64,000 nucleotides of DNA from Pseudomonas delhiensis (GCF_900187975.1 NZ_FZPC01000011.1:124001-188000); one strand, 5' to 3'. Shown: positions 1 to 11,109, counted from the stretch's first letter. Notes: generated from the letters alone by a model not told the origin. Translations and numbers: made by a program.

Positions 1-671
1 AGGTTCTGGTAGTCCTCGGGGAAGTTCAGGGTGAGCACGCGCTCCTCACCGGCCTTGGCGCCGACCAGGCCTTCTTCGAAGCCCGGGATCATGCGGCCGG
101 AGCCCAGCACCAGCAGGGTGCCCTTGGCCGAACCGCCGGCGAAGGCTTCGCCGTCGATCTTGCCGACGAAGTCGATGTTCAACTGGTCGTCGTTCTGCGC
201 GGCGCGCTCGACGGCCTCGAAGCGGGTGTTCTGCTTGCGCAGGATTTCCAGCATGTTGTCGACGTCGGCGTCGGCCACGTCGGCCTGCAGGCGCTCGACC
301 TCGATGCCGTCGAAGCCGGCGACCTGGAATTCCGGGAAGACTTCGAAGGTAGCCACGTATTCCAGGCCCTTCTCCTTCTCGAACACCTTCGGCTCCACCG
401 ACGGGGCGCCGGCCGGGTTCAGCTTCTGCTCGACCACGGCTTCGTAGAAGGTTTCCTGGATCAGGTCACCGAGGGCTTCCTGACGAGCGGCGGCTTCGTA
501 GCGCTGGCGGATCACGCTCATCGGCACCTTGCCGGGACGGAAGCCGGGAACCTTGGCGCGACGAGCGGTCTGCTGCAGACGCTTGTTGACTTCGGTCTCG
601 ATGCGCTCGGCCGGCACGCCAACGGTCATGCGGCGCTCAAGAGCGGAGGTGCTTTCAACGGAAACTTGCAT
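1..671 (-). CDS. tig: Trigger factor, 5' part (runs off the left edge)
   Basis: Ribosome-associated chaperone and peptidyl-prolyl isomerase that meets nascent chains at the tunnel exit. About 223 N-terminal codons are present; the C-terminal substrate-binding domain lies outside the window. The ribosome-docking signature GFRPGKVP is at residues 43-50, and the start of the FKBP-type domain is visible (DFVGKIDGE then [14 protein letters not shown]). The ATG at 669-671 gives the usual N-terminus (MQVSVES). The gene lies downstream of three tRNA genes on the same strand. In Pseudomonas, tig usually precedes clpP-clpX-lon, which would lie to the left. Confidence 0.97.
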   Translation of the reverse strand, partial: MQVSVESTSALERRMTVGVPAERIETEVNKRLQQTARRAKVPGFRPGKVPMSVIRQRYEAAARQEALGDLIQETFYEAVVEQKLNPAGAPSVEPKVFEKEKGLEYVATFEVFPEFQVAGFDGIEVERLQADVADADVDNMLEILRKQNTRFEAVERAAQNDDQLNIDFVGKIDGEAFAGGSAKGTLLVLGSGRMIPGFEEGLVGAKAGEERVLTLNFPEDYQN

Positions 672-724
672 GGATATTCCTCGTGGCACAGACGTAAGCC
701 GGTCCTTCCGGCTCCCAGAATCAA

Positions 725-761
725 GGGCAAGCATTCTAGTCACAAGAAATGCAGAAGTCAC
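725..761 (-). promoter_or_regulatory. Candidate sigma70 promoter for tig
   Basis: Reading the minus strand, a -35-like GTGACT (756-761) is followed after exactly 17 bp by a -10-like TAGAAT (733-738), which would start transcription near 725 and leave a ~55-nt leader before tig. The match is by eye; tig could also be read through from the tRNA genes. Confidence 0.4.
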
Positions 762-812
762 CCAGGCTGAAAGCGGCGGAAATACTCGGGCTGCGAGAGC
801 TTCTGGAAAGAA

Positions 813-897
813 TGGTGCGGACGGAGAGACTCGAACTCTCACAGCTTGCGCCACCGGAACCTAAATCCGGCGTGTCTACCAATTTCACCACGTCCGC
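813..897 (-). tRNA. tRNA-Leu (UAG)
   Basis: A complete leucine tRNA with a long variable arm. The 5' end begins GCGGACG (complement of 891-897), the anticodon loop TTTAGGT sits between CCGGA and TCCGG, giving anticodon TAG. The T-arm GTTCGAGTC is intact and CCA is encoded (complement of 813-815). About 85 nt. Confidence 0.96.
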
Positions 898-908
898 AGG
901 GAACCGCA

Positions 909-940
909 GAAACGAAAACGCCAGGCTCTGGGCCTGGCGC
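909..940 (-). terminator. GC hairpin with T-rich tail between tRNA-His and tRNA-Leu
   Basis: CGCCAGGC/GCCTGGCG arms with a 5-nt loop (919-939) are followed on the minus strand by TTTTCGTTT. It could be a weak intrinsic terminator or a processing stem in a tRNA-Arg/His/Leu transcript. The T run is interrupted, so its strength is doubtful. Confidence 0.4.
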
Positions 941-949
941 TTCGGAATA

Positions 950-1026
950 TGGGGTGGACGATGGGAATCGAACCCACGACACCAGGAGCCACAATCCTGT
1001 GCTCTACCAACTGAGCTACGCCCACC
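950..1026 (-). tRNA. tRNA-His (GUG)
   Basis: Histidine tRNA. The anticodon loop TTGTGGC between CAGGA and TCCTG gives GTG. The acceptor stem GTGGGCG/CGTCCAC is preceded by an encoded G at -1 that faces discriminator C, the histidine identity pair. CCA is encoded at the 3' end (complement of 950-952). Confidence 0.97.
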
Positions 1027-1054
1027 ATATTACACGCTTTACCGCACGCCATAA

Positions 1055-1131
1055 TGGCGCACCCGGCAGGACTCGAACCTGCGACCATCCGCTTAGAAGG
1101 CGGATGCTCTATCCAGCTGAGCTACGGGCGC
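1055..1131 (-). tRNA. tRNA-Arg (UCU)
   Basis: Arginine tRNA of 77 nt. Acceptor stem GCGCCCG/CGGGTGC, anticodon loop CTTCTAA between ATCCGC and GCGGAT giving TCT, T-loop TTCGAGT, and an encoded CCA (complement of 1055-1057). It is the first of the three tRNA genes on this strand. Confidence 0.97.
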
Positions 1132-1394
1132 TTTAGTGGCTGCAACCCTTGCTAAGCAGATCAGTGGAAACCACTGAACCGGTTTGCACCGCCTGCTGTT
1201 CTTGCTTCAGGCTGTGCTCGGCAAGCGGGGCGCATGTTAGCGACGAGCCCTACCCCCGTCAACGGTTTTTTCAAAAAAATTTCAAAGAGATAAAGGAGTT
1301 ACGGCAAATCAGCGGACGCCCGCCTTTGCCTTATGTGGGCGGCGTGCGAAAATGCGCGTCCTTTTTTCCCCGTCTCTATGGTTGCTCCTCCGAC

Positions 1395-2249
1395 ATGACC
1401 GCAAAACTGATCGACGGCAAAGCGATCGCCGCCAGCCTCCGCCAGCAGATAGCCCAACGCGTCGCCGAGCGCCGCCAGCAAGGGCTGCGCATCCCCGGCC
1501 TGGCGGTGATCCTGGTCGGCAGCGACCCGGCATCCCAAGTCTACGTCGCGCACAAGCGCAAGGATTGCGAGGAAGTGGGCTTCCTGTCCCAGGCCTACGA
1601 CCTGCCGGAAAGCACCACCCAGGAAGAACTGCTGGCCCTGATCGACCGCCTGAACGCCGACCCGGCGATCGACGGCATCCTGGTGCAGCTGCCCCTGCCC
1701 GCCCACCTGGACGCCTCGCAGCTGTTGGAGCGCATCAACCCGGACAAGGACGTGGACGGTTTCCACCCGTTCAACGTCGGCCGCCTGGCCCAGCGCATCC
1801 CGCTGCTGCGCCCCTGCACCCCGAAGGGCATCATGACCCTGCTGCAGAGCACCGGCGCCGACCTGTACGGCATGGACGCGGTGATCGTCGGCGCCTCCAA
1901 CATCGTCGGCCGCCCCATGGCCCTGGAGCTGCTGCTGGCCGGTTGCACCGTGACCGTCACCCACCGCTTCACCCGCGACCTGGCCGAGCACGTGCGCCGC
2001 GCCGACCTGGTGGTGGTGGCCGCCGGCAAGCCGGGCCTGGTCAAGGGCGAGTGGATCAAGGAAGGCGCCATCGTCATCGACGTCGGCATCAACCGCCAGG
2101 CCGACGGCCGGCTGGTGGGCGACGTGGAATACGAGGTGGCGGCCGAGCGCGCCGGCTGGATCACCCCGGTGCCGGGCGGCGTAGGCCCCATGACCCGCGC
2201 CTGCCTGCTGGAGAACACCCTGTACGCCGCGGAAGAGCTGCACAAGTAA
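1395..2249 (+). CDS. folD: Bifunctional methylenetetrahydrofolate dehydrogenase / methenyltetrahydrofolate cyclohydrolase
   Basis: Cytosolic enzyme interconverting 5,10-methylene-, 5,10-methenyl- and 10-formyl-tetrahydrofolate with NADP. The 284-aa length is standard for FolD. The catalytic-domain signature contains Tyr50 and Lys54 ([10 protein letters not shown]). Further motifs are [23 protein letters not shown], the Rossmann motif [11 protein letters not shown] and the C-terminal PGGVGPMT. The frame is open farther upstream (to about 1149), but the ATG at 1395 gives the normal N-terminus [12 protein letters not shown]. It is monocistronic, followed by an intrinsic terminator, and divergent from the tRNA genes. 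Confidence 0.98.
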   Translation: MTAKLIDGKAIAASLRQQIAQRVAERRQQGLRIPGLAVILVGSDPASQVYVAHKRKDCEEVGFLSQAYDLPESTTQEELLALIDRLNADPAIDGILVQLPLPAHLDASQLLERINPDKDVDGFHPFNVGRLAQRIPLLRPCTPKGIMTLLQSTGADLYGMDAVIVGASNIVGRPMALELLLAGCTVTVTHRFTRDLAEHVRRADLVVVAAGKPGLVKGEWIKEGAIVIDVGINRQADGRLVGDVEYEVAAERAGWITPVPGGVGPMTRACLLENTLYAAEELHK

Positions 2250-2270
2250 CCCGCCCTGCGCCGACGCAGA

Positions 2271-2296
2271 AAAGGCCGCATCAGCGGCCTTTTTTC
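2271..2296 (+). terminator. Intrinsic terminator of folD
   Basis: AAGGCCGC-atca-GCGGCCTT hairpin running into six T residues, about 20 bp after the folD stop. Confidence 0.9.
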
Positions 2297-2307
2297 ATGG
2301 AAACCAA

Positions 2308-2555
2308 CGGCGGATAACCGCGAACGGTTATGCGCCCTACGCACTGCGAATCGCACGCAGGGCGCGCCCATGCAATGGCACGGTACATGGGCAACCCGTA
2401 GGGCGCATAACGCCTAAGGCGTTATCCGCCGCCAACCCTCGCGCCAGCGGCATCGGCGGATAACCGCGAACGGTTATTCGCCCTACCCTGCCGGCAACCT
2501 GCCCGCGATTCGCGCGCAGGGCGCGCTCCTACAATGGGCACGATGTAGCGGGGGC
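2308..2555. repeat. Palindromic repeat cluster between folD and cysS
   Basis: The 373-bp gap between folD and cysS holds no gene. Between two terminators are three copies of a ~34-bp repeat with a palindromic core (2308-2341, 2397-2431 inverted, 2454-2486). The core is AACCGCGAACGGTT or AACGCC-AA-GGCGTT, bounded by CGGCGGAT and CGCCCTACG. Two copies of a second family (CGCGATTCGCGCGCAGGGCGCGCTCCTACA; 2343-2370 degenerate, 2503-2533) are also present. The pattern is typical of REP/BIME-like elements in Pseudomonas. Confidence 0.85.
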
Positions 2556-2579
2556 GGAGCGAAGCGATACCATCGACAG

Positions 2580-2605
2580 AAAAAAGGCCGCATCAGCGGC
2601 CTTCC
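2580..2605 (-). terminator. Intrinsic terminator of cysS
   Basis: On the minus strand, AAGGCCGC-tgat-GCGGCCTT is followed by TTTTTT. The stem is nearly identical to the folD terminator on the opposite strand at 2271-2296. Confidence 0.88.
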
Positions 2606-2622
2606 TTCATTTCAACGGCGGC

Positions 2623-4008
2623 TCACTCGGCCAGGCGCCAGGTGGTGCCGCCCTTGCCGTCTTCCAGGACCACGCCCATGGCGGTCAGCTCGTCGCGGAT
2701 GCGGTCGGACTCGGCCCAGTTCTTCGCCGCGCGGGCTTCCAGGCGGGCCTGGATCAGCGCCTCCACCTGGGCGGCGTCGACCTTGCCGGCGGCGCCGGCC
2801 TGGAGGAAGGCGTCCGGCTCCAGCTGCAGCACGCCGAGCAGGCCGGCCAGCTCGCGCAGCTTCGCCGCCAGTGCCGCCGCGGCCTGCAGGTCGGCCTCGC
2901 GCAGGCGGTTGACCTCGCGGGCCATCTCGAACAGCACGGCGACGGCCTCGGGGGTGTTGAAGTCGTCGTCCATGGCCGCGGCGAAACGCTCGGCGAAGGC
3001 TTCGCCGCCGGCCGCCTCGGCCTCGGGCAGGCCGCGCAGCGCGGTGTAGAAGCGTTCCAGCGCGCCCTTGGCTTCCTTGAGGTTGTCCTCGGAATAGTTG
3101 ATCGGGCTGCGGTAGTGGCTGGATACCAGCAGGAAGCGCACCACCTCGGGGTGGTACTTCTCCAGCACCTCGCGGATGGTGAAGAAGTTGCCCAGGGACT
3201 TGGACATCTTCTCGCCATCCACGCGCACCGCGCCGGCGTGCATCCAGGTCGCCGCGTAGGGCTTGCCGGTAGCCGCCTCGCTCTGGGCGATCTCGTTCTC
3301 GTGGTGCGGGAACACCAGGTCCGGGCCGCCGCCGTGGATGTCGAAGGTCTCGCCCAGGCAGCAGGTGGACATCACCGAGCACTCGATGTGCCAGCCCGGA
3401 CGCCCGGCGCCCCAGGGCGACGCCCAGCTCGGCTCGCCCGGCTTGGCGGCCTTCCACAGGACGAAGTCCAGCGGGTCTTCCTTGGATTCGTCGACCTCGA
3501 TGCGCGCACCGATGCGCAGGTCCTCGATCTTCTTGCGCGACAGCTTGCCGTAGCCGACGAACTTGCCGACGCGGTAGTAGACGTCGCCGTTGCCCGGGGC
3601 GTAGGCGAAGCCCTTGTCGATCAGCGTCTGGATCATCGCGTGCATGCCGGCGATGTGGCCGGTGGCGCGCGGCTCGAGGTCCGGGCGCAGCACCGACAGG
3701 CGCGCCTCGTCCTCGTGCATGGCGGCGATCATGCGCTCGGTCAGGGCATCGAAGGGCTCGCCGTTCTCCTGGGCGCGACGGATGATCTTGTCGTCGATGT
3801 CGGTGATGTTGCGCACGTAGGTCAGCTCATAGCCGCGCTGGCGCAGCCAGCGGGCGATGACGTCGAAGGCGACCATGACGCGGGCGTGGCCGATGTGGCA
3901 GAAGTCGTACACGGTCATGCCGCACACGTACATGCGCACCTGGTTGCCCACCAGCGGCTGGAAGGGTTCCTTGACCTTGCTCAGGGTGTTGTAGACGGAA
4001 AGCGCCAT
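2623..4008 (-). CDS. cysS: Cysteinyl-tRNA synthetase
   Basis: Class I aminoacyl-tRNA synthetase charging tRNA-Cys. The 461-aa length matches the family. HIGH motif at residues 38-41 and KMSKS at 267-271. The zinc ligands are all visible: Cys29, Cys210, His235 and Glu239, each one residue later than in E. coli. The start codon at 4006-4008 directly abuts the glnS stop codon (4009-4011), so the two synthetases are almost certainly co-transcribed and probably translationally coupled. A terminator follows. Confidence 0.98.
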   Translation of the reverse strand: MALSVYNTLSKVKEPFQPLVGNQVRMYVCGMTVYDFCHIGHARVMVAFDVIARWLRQRGYELTYVRNITDIDDKIIRRAQENGEPFDALTERMIAAMHEDEARLSVLRPDLEPRATGHIAGMHAMIQTLIDKGFAYAPGNGDVYYRVGKFVGYGKLSRKKIEDLRIGARIEVDESKEDPLDFVLWKAAKPGEPSWASPWGAGRPGWHIECSVMSTCCLGETFDIHGGGPDLVFPHHENEIAQSEAATGKPYAATWMHAGAVRVDGEKMSKSLGNFFTIREVLEKYHPEVVRFLLVSSHYRSPINYSEDNLKEAKGALERFYTALRGLPEAEAAGGEAFAERFAAAMDDDFNTPEAVAVLFEMAREVNRLREADLQAAAALAAKLRELAGLLGVLQLEPDAFLQAGAAGKVDAAQVEALIQARLEARAAKNWAESDRIRDELTAMGVVLEDGKGGTTWRLAE

Positions 4009-5691
<1,683 letters not shown>

Positions 5692-5814
5692 GGTGTCCTT
5701 GATCGTGACTGACGTTCGGCCAGGGTAGGCCGGCCAAACCAAAGCGCTTATCATAGCCGAAGCTGTCAACCCCCTGACAGGCCTTCGATTTTCCCGACAG
5801 AGTGGAATCCCCTC

Positions 5815-6309
5815 ATGATCAAGCTGCACACCAACCATGGCGTCATCACCCTGGAACTCTTCGAAGACAAGGCCCCGGAGACCGTGGCCAACTTCAAGGA
5901 GTACGTGAAGAGCGGTCATTACGACAACACCATCTTCCACCGCGTGATCAACAACTTCATGATCCAGGGCGGCGGTTTCGAGCCGGGCATGAAGCAGAAG
6001 AGCACCCGCGCCCCGATCAAGAACGAAGCCAACAACGGCGTCGGCAACAAGGTCGGCACCGTCGCCATGGCCCGCACCATGGAGCCGCATTCGGCCAGCG
6101 CGCAGTTCTTCATCAACGTCGCCGACAACGACTTCCTCAACCACAGCGCGCCGACCGTGCAGGGCTGGGGCTACTGCGTGTTCGGCCAGGTGGTGGACGG
6201 CATGGACGTGGTCGACAAGATCAAGGGCGTGGCCACCACCATGCGCGCCGGCCACCAGGACGTGCCCAGCGAAGACGTGATCATCGAGAAGGCCGAGATC
6301 GTCGAGTGA
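5815..6309 (+). CDS. ppiB: Cytoplasmic peptidyl-prolyl cis-trans isomerase B (cyclophilin)
   Basis: 164-aa cyclophilin without a signal peptide, catalysing proline isomerisation in the cytosol. Active-site motifs [26 protein letters not shown] and [10 protein letters not shown] are intact. The lpxH start lies 4 nt after the stop, making a tight two-gene operon. Divergent from glnS. Confidence 0.97.
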   Translation: MIKLHTNHGVITLELFEDKAPETVANFKEYVKSGHYDNTIFHRVINNFMIQGGGFEPGMKQKSTRAPIKNEANNGVGNKVGTVAMARTMEPHSASAQFFINVADNDFLNHSAPTVQGWGYCVFGQVVDGMDVVDKIKGVATTMRAGHQDVPSEDVIIEKAEIVE

Positions 6310-6313
6310 GTCG

Positions 6314-7057
6314 ATGAGCGTCCTGTTCATCTCGGACCTGCATCTGGAAGCGGAACGCCCGGACATCACCCGGGCGTTCTTGCATTTCCTGCGCAGCCGC
6401 GCCAGCCAGGCCGAAGCCCTCTACATCCTGGGCGACTTCTTCGAGGCCTGGATCGGCGACGACGGCATGGACGGGTTCCAGCATTCCATCGCCCGCGCCC
6501 TGCGCGAGGTGGCCGACGGCGGCACGCGCATCTACCTGATGCACGGCAACCGCGACTTCCTCATCGGCAAGGCGTTCTGCCGCGAGGCCGGCTGCACCCT
6601 GCTGCGCGACCCCAGCGTCATCGCCCTGAACGGCGAGAAGGTGCTGCTGATGCACGGCGACAGCCTGTGCACCCTGGACGCCGGCTACATGAAGCTGCGC
6701 CGCTGGCTGCGCAACCCGGTCTCGCTATTCATCCTGCGCAACCTGCCGCTGTCGAAACGCCGCCAACTGGCGCGCAAGCTGCGCAAGGAAAGCCGCGCGC
6801 AAACGCGGATGAAGGCCAGCGAGATCGTCGACGTGACGCCGGAAGAGGTGCTGAAGGTCATGCGCCAGCATGGCGTGCGCACCCTGATCCACGGCCATAC
6901 CCATCGCCCGGCGGTGCACGAACTGCAGCTCGACGGCCAGCGCGCACGGCGCATCGTCCTCGGCGACTGGGACCGCCAGGGCTGGGCCCTGCAGGCCGAC
7001 GCCAACGGCCTGGAACAGGCGCCCTTCGGCCTCGACGCGGAACCCTCCGACCACTGA
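6314..7057 (+). CDS. lpxH: UDP-2,3-diacylglucosamine diphosphatase
   Basis: Membrane-associated metallophosphoesterase that makes lipid X in lipid A synthesis. 247 aa. All dimetal-site motifs are present at the positions known for LpxH: Asp8 and His10 (SDLHL), Asp41 (GDFFEAW), Asn79 (HGNRD), His114 (MHGDS) and His195/His197 (HGHTH). Translation is probably coupled to ppiB. Confidence 0.97.
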   Translation: MSVLFISDLHLEAERPDITRAFLHFLRSRASQAEALYILGDFFEAWIGDDGMDGFQHSIARALREVADGGTRIYLMHGNRDFLIGKAFCREAGCTLLRDPSVIALNGEKVLLMHGDSLCTLDAGYMKLRRWLRNPVSLFILRNLPLSKRRQLARKLRKESRAQTRMKASEIVDVTPEEVLKVMRQHGVRTLIHGHTHRPAVHELQLDGQRARRIVLGDWDRQGWALQADANGLEQAPFGLDAEPSDH

Positions 7058-7130
7058 CGCCCGTCAACTTCATGGCCCCGGGCCAGCAGCTATGCTCAAA
7101 CCATCCATAGCCGAACCGCCCGGGACCACC

Positions 7131-7340
7131 ATGAAAAGACACCTACTGCTCGCCGCCTGCCTGCTCGCCCTCGCCGGTTGCTCCAGCGAGTACATCATCA
7201 GCACCGCCGATGGCCAGATGATCACCACCGACAACAAGCCGAAGCTGGACAAGGCCAGCGGCATGATCCGCTTCGAGGACGCCGAAGGCCGGGAACAGAT
7301 GATCCCGCAGTCGCAGATCCGGCAGATCATCGAGCGCTGA
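7131..7340 (+). CDS. YgdI/YgdR-family small lipoprotein (DUF903)
   Basis: 69-aa exported lipoprotein. Residues 1-16 form a lipoprotein signal (MKRHLLLAACLLALAGC) with lipobox LAGC. The mature part carries the motif YIISTADGQMITTDNKPKLD typical of the YgdI/YgdR family, a small SH3-like fold of unknown role. An in-frame ATG 39 nt upstream exists, but only the ATG at 7131 leaves a functional signal peptide. It lies 73 bp after lpxH. Confidence 0.85.
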   Translation: MKRHLLLAACLLALAGCSSEYIISTADGQMITTDNKPKLDKASGMIRFEDAEGREQMIPQSQIRQIIER

Positions 7341-7365
7341 AAGCACGCGGGGCATCGGCGTCATC

Positions 7366-7650
7366 CGCCTATCGCGGACGGAGTCCGCTCCTACACCACC
7401 CCACCCACGCCATTCCCCTGCAGGAGCGCGCCCTGCGCGCGAATCGCGGGCAGGGCCCGCTCCTACAGTTCCAGGGAGGCATGATCGCAGGAGCAACTGT
7501 CTTGCGTCCCGCGCCGAAATGCTCTTCGTAGGAGCGAGCTTGCTCGCGAATAAACCCCGCTGCGGAGTCCGTTCGCGAGCAAGCTCGCTCCTACAGGTTG
7601 CCGGAAGGCGTGGCATTTCCCTGTAGGAGGACTCCGTCCGCGATCGGGTT
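7366..7650. repeat. Cluster of GTAGGAGCG-type palindromic repeats
   Basis: The ~327-bp gap between the lipoprotein gene and miaE has no gene. It holds at least six half-elements of a GTAGGAGCG...GCTCGCGAA repeat family: 7372-7395, an inverted pair at 7420-7468, an inverted pair at 7528-7550 and 7572-7594 (perfect 23-bp arms), and 7622-7644. The spacers differ (ggagtcc, gagctTGCTC, gccctgcgc). Confidence 0.85.
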
Positions 7651-7667
7651 CGCCAACCAGGAAGGCC

Positions 7668-8273
7668 TCAAGCCACCTGCGGCACACCGCTATGGAAGCG
7701 GAACTCCCCGTCCGGCGAGCTGATGAGCCCCGCCTCCACCTCACGGATGTCCGCCACGCGCCGCTGGATATCGGCCTCGTCGCCATAGCGCCGGGCCAGC
7801 GCCAGGTAGCCCTGGAAATGCCGCGCCTCGGATTTCAGCAGCGAGCCGTAGAACTTCGCCAGGTCGGCGTCCAGGTGGTCCACCAGCGCGGCGAAGCGCT
7901 CGCAGCTGCGGCATTCGATGAAGGCGCCGACGATCAGGGTGTCGACCAGCTTGTGCGGCTCGTGGTTGCGCACCACCGCGCGCAGGCCCGAGGCATAGCG
8001 GCCGGCGGAGATCGGCCGCAGGGCGATGCCGCGCTTCCTGAGGATCGCCAGCACCTGCTCGTGGTGGCGCAGTTCCTCGCGTGCCAGGCGCGACATGAAG
8101 TTCACCAGTTCCTCGTGGGCGCTGTACTTGGCGATCAGCGCCAGGGCCGTGCTGGCGGCCTTGAACTCGTTGTTCTTGTGGTCGATCAGCAGCACTTCCT
8201 GGTCCTGCAATGCGGCCTCGACCCAGGCGTCGGGCGTGGCGCAACCAAGGAATTCGCGGATTTCGGACAACAT
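7668..8273 (-). CDS. miaE: tRNA-(ms2io6A37) hydroxylase
   Basis: Non-heme diiron monooxygenase that hydroxylates the isopentenyl group of ms2i6A37 in tRNAs reading UNN codons. 201 aa. The diiron ExxH motifs are visible as EELRHHEQV and, near the C-terminus, SEARHFQGY, with further carboxylates at HEELVNFMSRLAREE. The ATG at 8271-8273 gives MLSEIREFLG; a start 30 nt upstream is possible but less typical. Confidence 0.93.
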   Translation of the reverse strand: MLSEIREFLGCATPDAWVEAALQDQEVLLIDHKNNEFKAASTALALIAKYSAHEELVNFMSRLAREELRHHEQVLAILRKRGIALRPISAGRYASGLRAVVRNHEPHKLVDTLIVGAFIECRSCERFAALVDHLDADLAKFYGSLLKSEARHFQGYLALARRYGDEADIQRRVADIREVEAGLISSPDGEFRFHSGVPQVA

Positions 8274-8369
8274 GACGGGCTCCAGTCGCTCGCCGCAGCG
8301 CAAAAGGGTTCGCCGGCGGCCAAAGGCGGAGCATTATACGAATGCGGCGGCGCACGGCCAGCGCCACAC

Positions 8370-8383
8370 TTGACGCACCTCAA
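8370..8383 (+). promoter_or_regulatory. Candidate Anr (FNR-type) box upstream of the usp gene
   Basis: TTGACGCACCTCAA matches the Anr/Dnr consensus TTGAT-N4-ATCAA at 8 of 10 specified bases. The box is centred about 41 bp before a TCTACA -10-like element (8405-8410), which is class II activator spacing. Anr-dependent usp genes are known in P. aeruginosa. Confidence 0.5.
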
Positions 8384-8449
8384 GAAGCACGCGGCCGGAT
8401 CGCGTCTACAGTTGCTGCAAAGCAACGGCAAGTGCCAAGGGAGACGACC

Positions 8450-9313
8450 ATGCAAGCCATCCGCAGCATTCTCGTAGTAGTGGCCCCCGACCAGCCCGAC
8501 GGCCTGGCGCTCAAGCGCGCCAAGCTGATCGCCAGCGTCACTCAATCCCACCTGCACCTGCTGGCCTGCAGCAAGCAAGGCGACGCCGGCGCCCGGCTCG
8601 AGGAGCTGACCGCCAGCCTGCGCGAGGAAGGCTACAGCAGCAGTTGCCGGCTGGCCTGGCACGACAGCCTGCACGCCACCATCATCGCCGAGCAGCAGGC
8701 CGAGGGCTGCGGCCTGGTGGTCAAGCAGCACCACCCCGACAGCCCGCTGAAGAAGGCCCTGCTCACCCCCGACGACTGGAAGCTGCTGCGCTACTGCCCC
8801 GCCCCCGTGCTGCTGGTGAAGAGCGCCACGCCCTGGGCCGGACGCAACATCCTCGCCGCGGTCGACGTCGGCAACAACGACGCCGAGCACCACGCGCTGC
8901 ACGCCAACATCGTCAGCCACGCCTACGACATCGCAGGGCTGACCCACGGCCCGCTGCACGTGATCAGCGCCCACCCCTCGCCGATGCTGTCCGCCGCCGA
9001 CCCGACCTTCCAGCTCAGCGAGACCATCGAGGCCCGCTACCGCGAGGCCTGCAAGGCCTTCCAGGCCGAGTACGGGGTGGACGACCAGCACCTGCACATC
9101 GAGGAAGGCCCGGCCGACGTGCTCATCCCGCGTACCGCGCACCAGCTGGACGCGGCGGTGACGGTGATCGGCACCGTGGCGCGCACCGGCTTCTCCGGCG
9201 CGCTGATCGGCAACACCGCCGAGGTGGTGCTCGATGCCCTGGAAAGCGACGTGCTGGTGCTCAAGCCGGACGAAGTCATCGCCCACCTCGAGGAACTGGC
9301 CGCCAAGGCCTGA
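8450..9313 (+). CDS. Tandem universal stress protein (UspE type)
   Basis: 287-aa cytosolic protein with two UspA domains, about residues 1-135 and 145-287. The second domain ends in the nucleotide-binding loop GTVARTGFSGALIGNTAE followed by SDVLVLKP; the first domain ends PAPVLLVKS without the glycine loop. Paralogous Usp proteins in P. aeruginosa support survival under anaerobic energy starvation and are Anr-controlled, which fits the box upstream. The ATG at 8450 follows the ribosome site GGGAGACG. Confidence 0.9.
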   Translation: MQAIRSILVVVAPDQPDGLALKRAKLIASVTQSHLHLLACSKQGDAGARLEELTASLREEGYSSSCRLAWHDSLHATIIAEQQAEGCGLVVKQHHPDSPLKKALLTPDDWKLLRYCPAPVLLVKSATPWAGRNILAAVDVGNNDAEHHALHANIVSHAYDIAGLTHGPLHVISAHPSPMLSAADPTFQLSETIEARYREACKAFQAEYGVDDQHLHIEEGPADVLIPRTAHQLDAAVTVIGTVARTGFSGALIGNTAEVVLDALESDVLVLKPDEVIAHLEELAAKA

Positions 9314-9319
9314 CCGCCG

Positions 9320-10543
9320 CTAGGCGGCCGCCCCGGCCGCCAGCATCGCCCGCAGGCGGACGCCCTCCGCCTTGCGGCAGCCTACGTGCACCTCCTCCAG
9401 GCCCAGCCAGGCGGCCATCTCGCGCAACCGCCCGGCCAGCGCCAGCATCCCCTCCTCGCCCAGCGGCCGCTGTTCCTCGTGCACGGCGTGGACCGCCAGG
9501 CGCCCCGCCGCCCGCTCGGCGCGCAGGTCGATGCGCGCCGCCAGGCGTTCGTCGAACAGGAAGGGCAGCACGTAGTAGCCGTAGACCCGCTTGTGCTGCG
9601 GGGTATAGATCTCCAGGCGGTAGCGGAAGTCGAACAGCCGCTCGGTGCGGGCGCGCTCCCACACCAGGGAATCGAAGGGCGACAGCAGCGCGCTGGCCGT
9701 CACCTTGCGCGGAATGACCGGCTCGCCGGCGACGTAGGCAGCCTGCGACCAGCCCTGCACGCGCACCTGGCGCAAGGCGCCGGCTTCCACCAGCTCGGCC
9801 AGGCGCGCCTTGCTGTCGGCCGGCTCCAGGCGGAAGTAGTCGCGCAGGTCGGTCTCGCTGGCCACGCCCAGGGCATTGGCGGCATGCAGCAGCAGGCCGC
9901 GCTGGGCCTCCTCGGCGCCCGGCTCCGGCAGCGCCAGCAAGGAGGCCGGCAGCACCCGCTCGGGCAGGTCGTAGAGCCGCTCGAAGCCGCGGCGCCCGGC
10001 CACCGTCAGCTCGCCGGCGGCGAACAGCCATTCCAGGGCGTGCTTCTCGTCGCTCCAGTCCCACCAGGGGCCGGCGCGCTCGCTGCGGGTGGTCAGGCTG
10101 CCAGCGCCCAGGGCGCCCTGCTCGCGTACCGCCTGCAGCACCCGTTCGATCACCTCGCGGCGCTCCTCGCCGAAGCGCGCCAGCTGCTTGTAGATGCCCT
10201 GCCCCACGGCCGCGCGGCGCATGCGCCAGCGCATCAGCGGGTAGAGCTCCAGCGGCAGCAGGGAAGCCTCGTGCCCCCAGTACTCGAACATCCGCCGGTG
10301 GCGCCCGGCGCTCCAGGCCGCCTCGTCCAGCAGCGCCTGCGGGTAGCTGCCCAGGCGCGAGAACAGCGGCAGGTAGTGCGAGCGGGTCAGGGCATTGACC
10401 GAATCGATCTGCAGCACGCCCAGGCGCTCCAGCACCTGCTGCAGGTGCCGGCGCTGCACCCCGGCGCGCGGCCGGCGGCCGGCGAAACCCTGGGCCGCCA
10501 GGGCCAGGCGGCGGGCTTGCTTGAGGGACAGGCTGTCGGTCAT
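9320..10543 (-). CDS. YcaQ/AlkX-family DNA glycosylase, winged-helix
   Basis: 407-aa member of the YcaQ (DUF1006, HTH_42) family. E. coli YcaQ unhooks interstrand crosslinks and removes N7-alkylated bases. The catalytic QxD motif is present as Gln45-Ile-Asp47 (LQIDSVNALTRSHYLPLFSR). The family stretch W-S-A-G-R-H-R-R-M-F-E-Y-W-G-H-E-A-S follows, and later RLFDFRYRLEIYTPQHKRVYGYYVLPFLF. Convergent with the usp gene, with only 6 bp between stops. Confidence 0.85.
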   Translation of the reverse strand: MTDSLSLKQARRLALAAQGFAGRRPRAGVQRRHLQQVLERLGVLQIDSVNALTRSHYLPLFSRLGSYPQALLDEAAWSAGRHRRMFEYWGHEASLLPLELYPLMRWRMRRAAVGQGIYKQLARFGEERREVIERVLQAVREQGALGAGSLTTRSERAGPWWDWSDEKHALEWLFAAGELTVAGRRGFERLYDLPERVLPASLLALPEPGAEEAQRGLLLHAANALGVASETDLRDYFRLEPADSKARLAELVEAGALRQVRVQGWSQAAYVAGEPVIPRKVTASALLSPFDSLVWERARTERLFDFRYRLEIYTPQHKRVYGYYVLPFLFDERLAARIDLRAERAAGRLAVHAVHEEQRPLGEEGMLALAGRLREMAAWLGLEEVHVGCRKAEGVRLRAMLAAGAAA

Positions 10544-10605
10544 GGGCGCTTCCTGCTGGGCGGATCGGGGCTCTCGATCCTACGCCGAAGCCGCCAGCGC
10601 CGACA

Positions 10606-11076
10606 TCAGGCCGGCAGGGCTTCCATGCCGGGCGTGGGGAACGGCCGGGCGATGCTGAAGGCCTCGGCGCTCGGCCCCCTTTCGGCCAGGCTGCGCAGGG
10701 CCGCGCGGGCCTGGGCCAGGCTCGGCAATTGCCCGGCCGGCAGCCACCAGAGCGCCAGGCTCGGCCCCGGCAGCTTCTCCATCCAGTCCCGGCGCCGACG
10801 CAGCACGGCGAGGTGCTCGCCGCCATAGACGTAGTCGCGCAGGGCCTCCAGGGACTCCCACAGCGACAGGTTGACGATGATCCGCGGGTCGTCGAAGGCC
10901 TGGACGCCGGTGGCGTCGCCCGCCTCGTCCTGCAAGCGCCAGACGAAGCCAGGGCTGGCCTCGGCCAGGGCGTTGACCGGCGCCAGCTGGTCGACGAAAT
11001 CCCGCATCAGCGGGTGATCGAGCGGGGCCCTGGCCCGGGCGATGTTGACCTGGGCCAGGTGGTAGGGTTGCGACAT
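10606..11076 (-). CDS. DUF3291-family protein
   Basis: 156-aa cytosolic protein resembling the DUF3291 family (ferredoxin-like, antibiotic-monooxygenase-like fold). The start MSQPYHLAQVNIARARAPLD and the internal W-SLEALRDYVYGGEHLAVLRRRRDWM are characteristic. The function of the family is unknown. The ATG at 11074-11076 has the ribosome site AAGGAAAGG; an ATG 18 nt upstream lacks one. It probably shares a transcript with the DUF1127 gene upstream. Confidence 0.78.
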   Translation of the reverse strand: MSQPYHLAQVNIARARAPLDHPLMRDFVDQLAPVNALAEASPGFVWRLQDEAGDATGVQAFDDPRIIVNLSLWESLEALRDYVYGGEHLAVLRRRRDWMEKLPGPSLALWWLPAGQLPSLAQARAALRSLAERGPSAEAFSIARPFPTPGMEALPA

Positions 11077-11109
11077 GGGCCTTTCCTTGTGCACGTCAGG
11101 CGGGGGGGT

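Noticed and set aside
7366..7650. Could the regularly spaced palindromes be a CRISPR array?
   Set aside because: Repeat units alternate orientation and vary in sequence and spacing, and no cas genes are near; these are REP-type elements.
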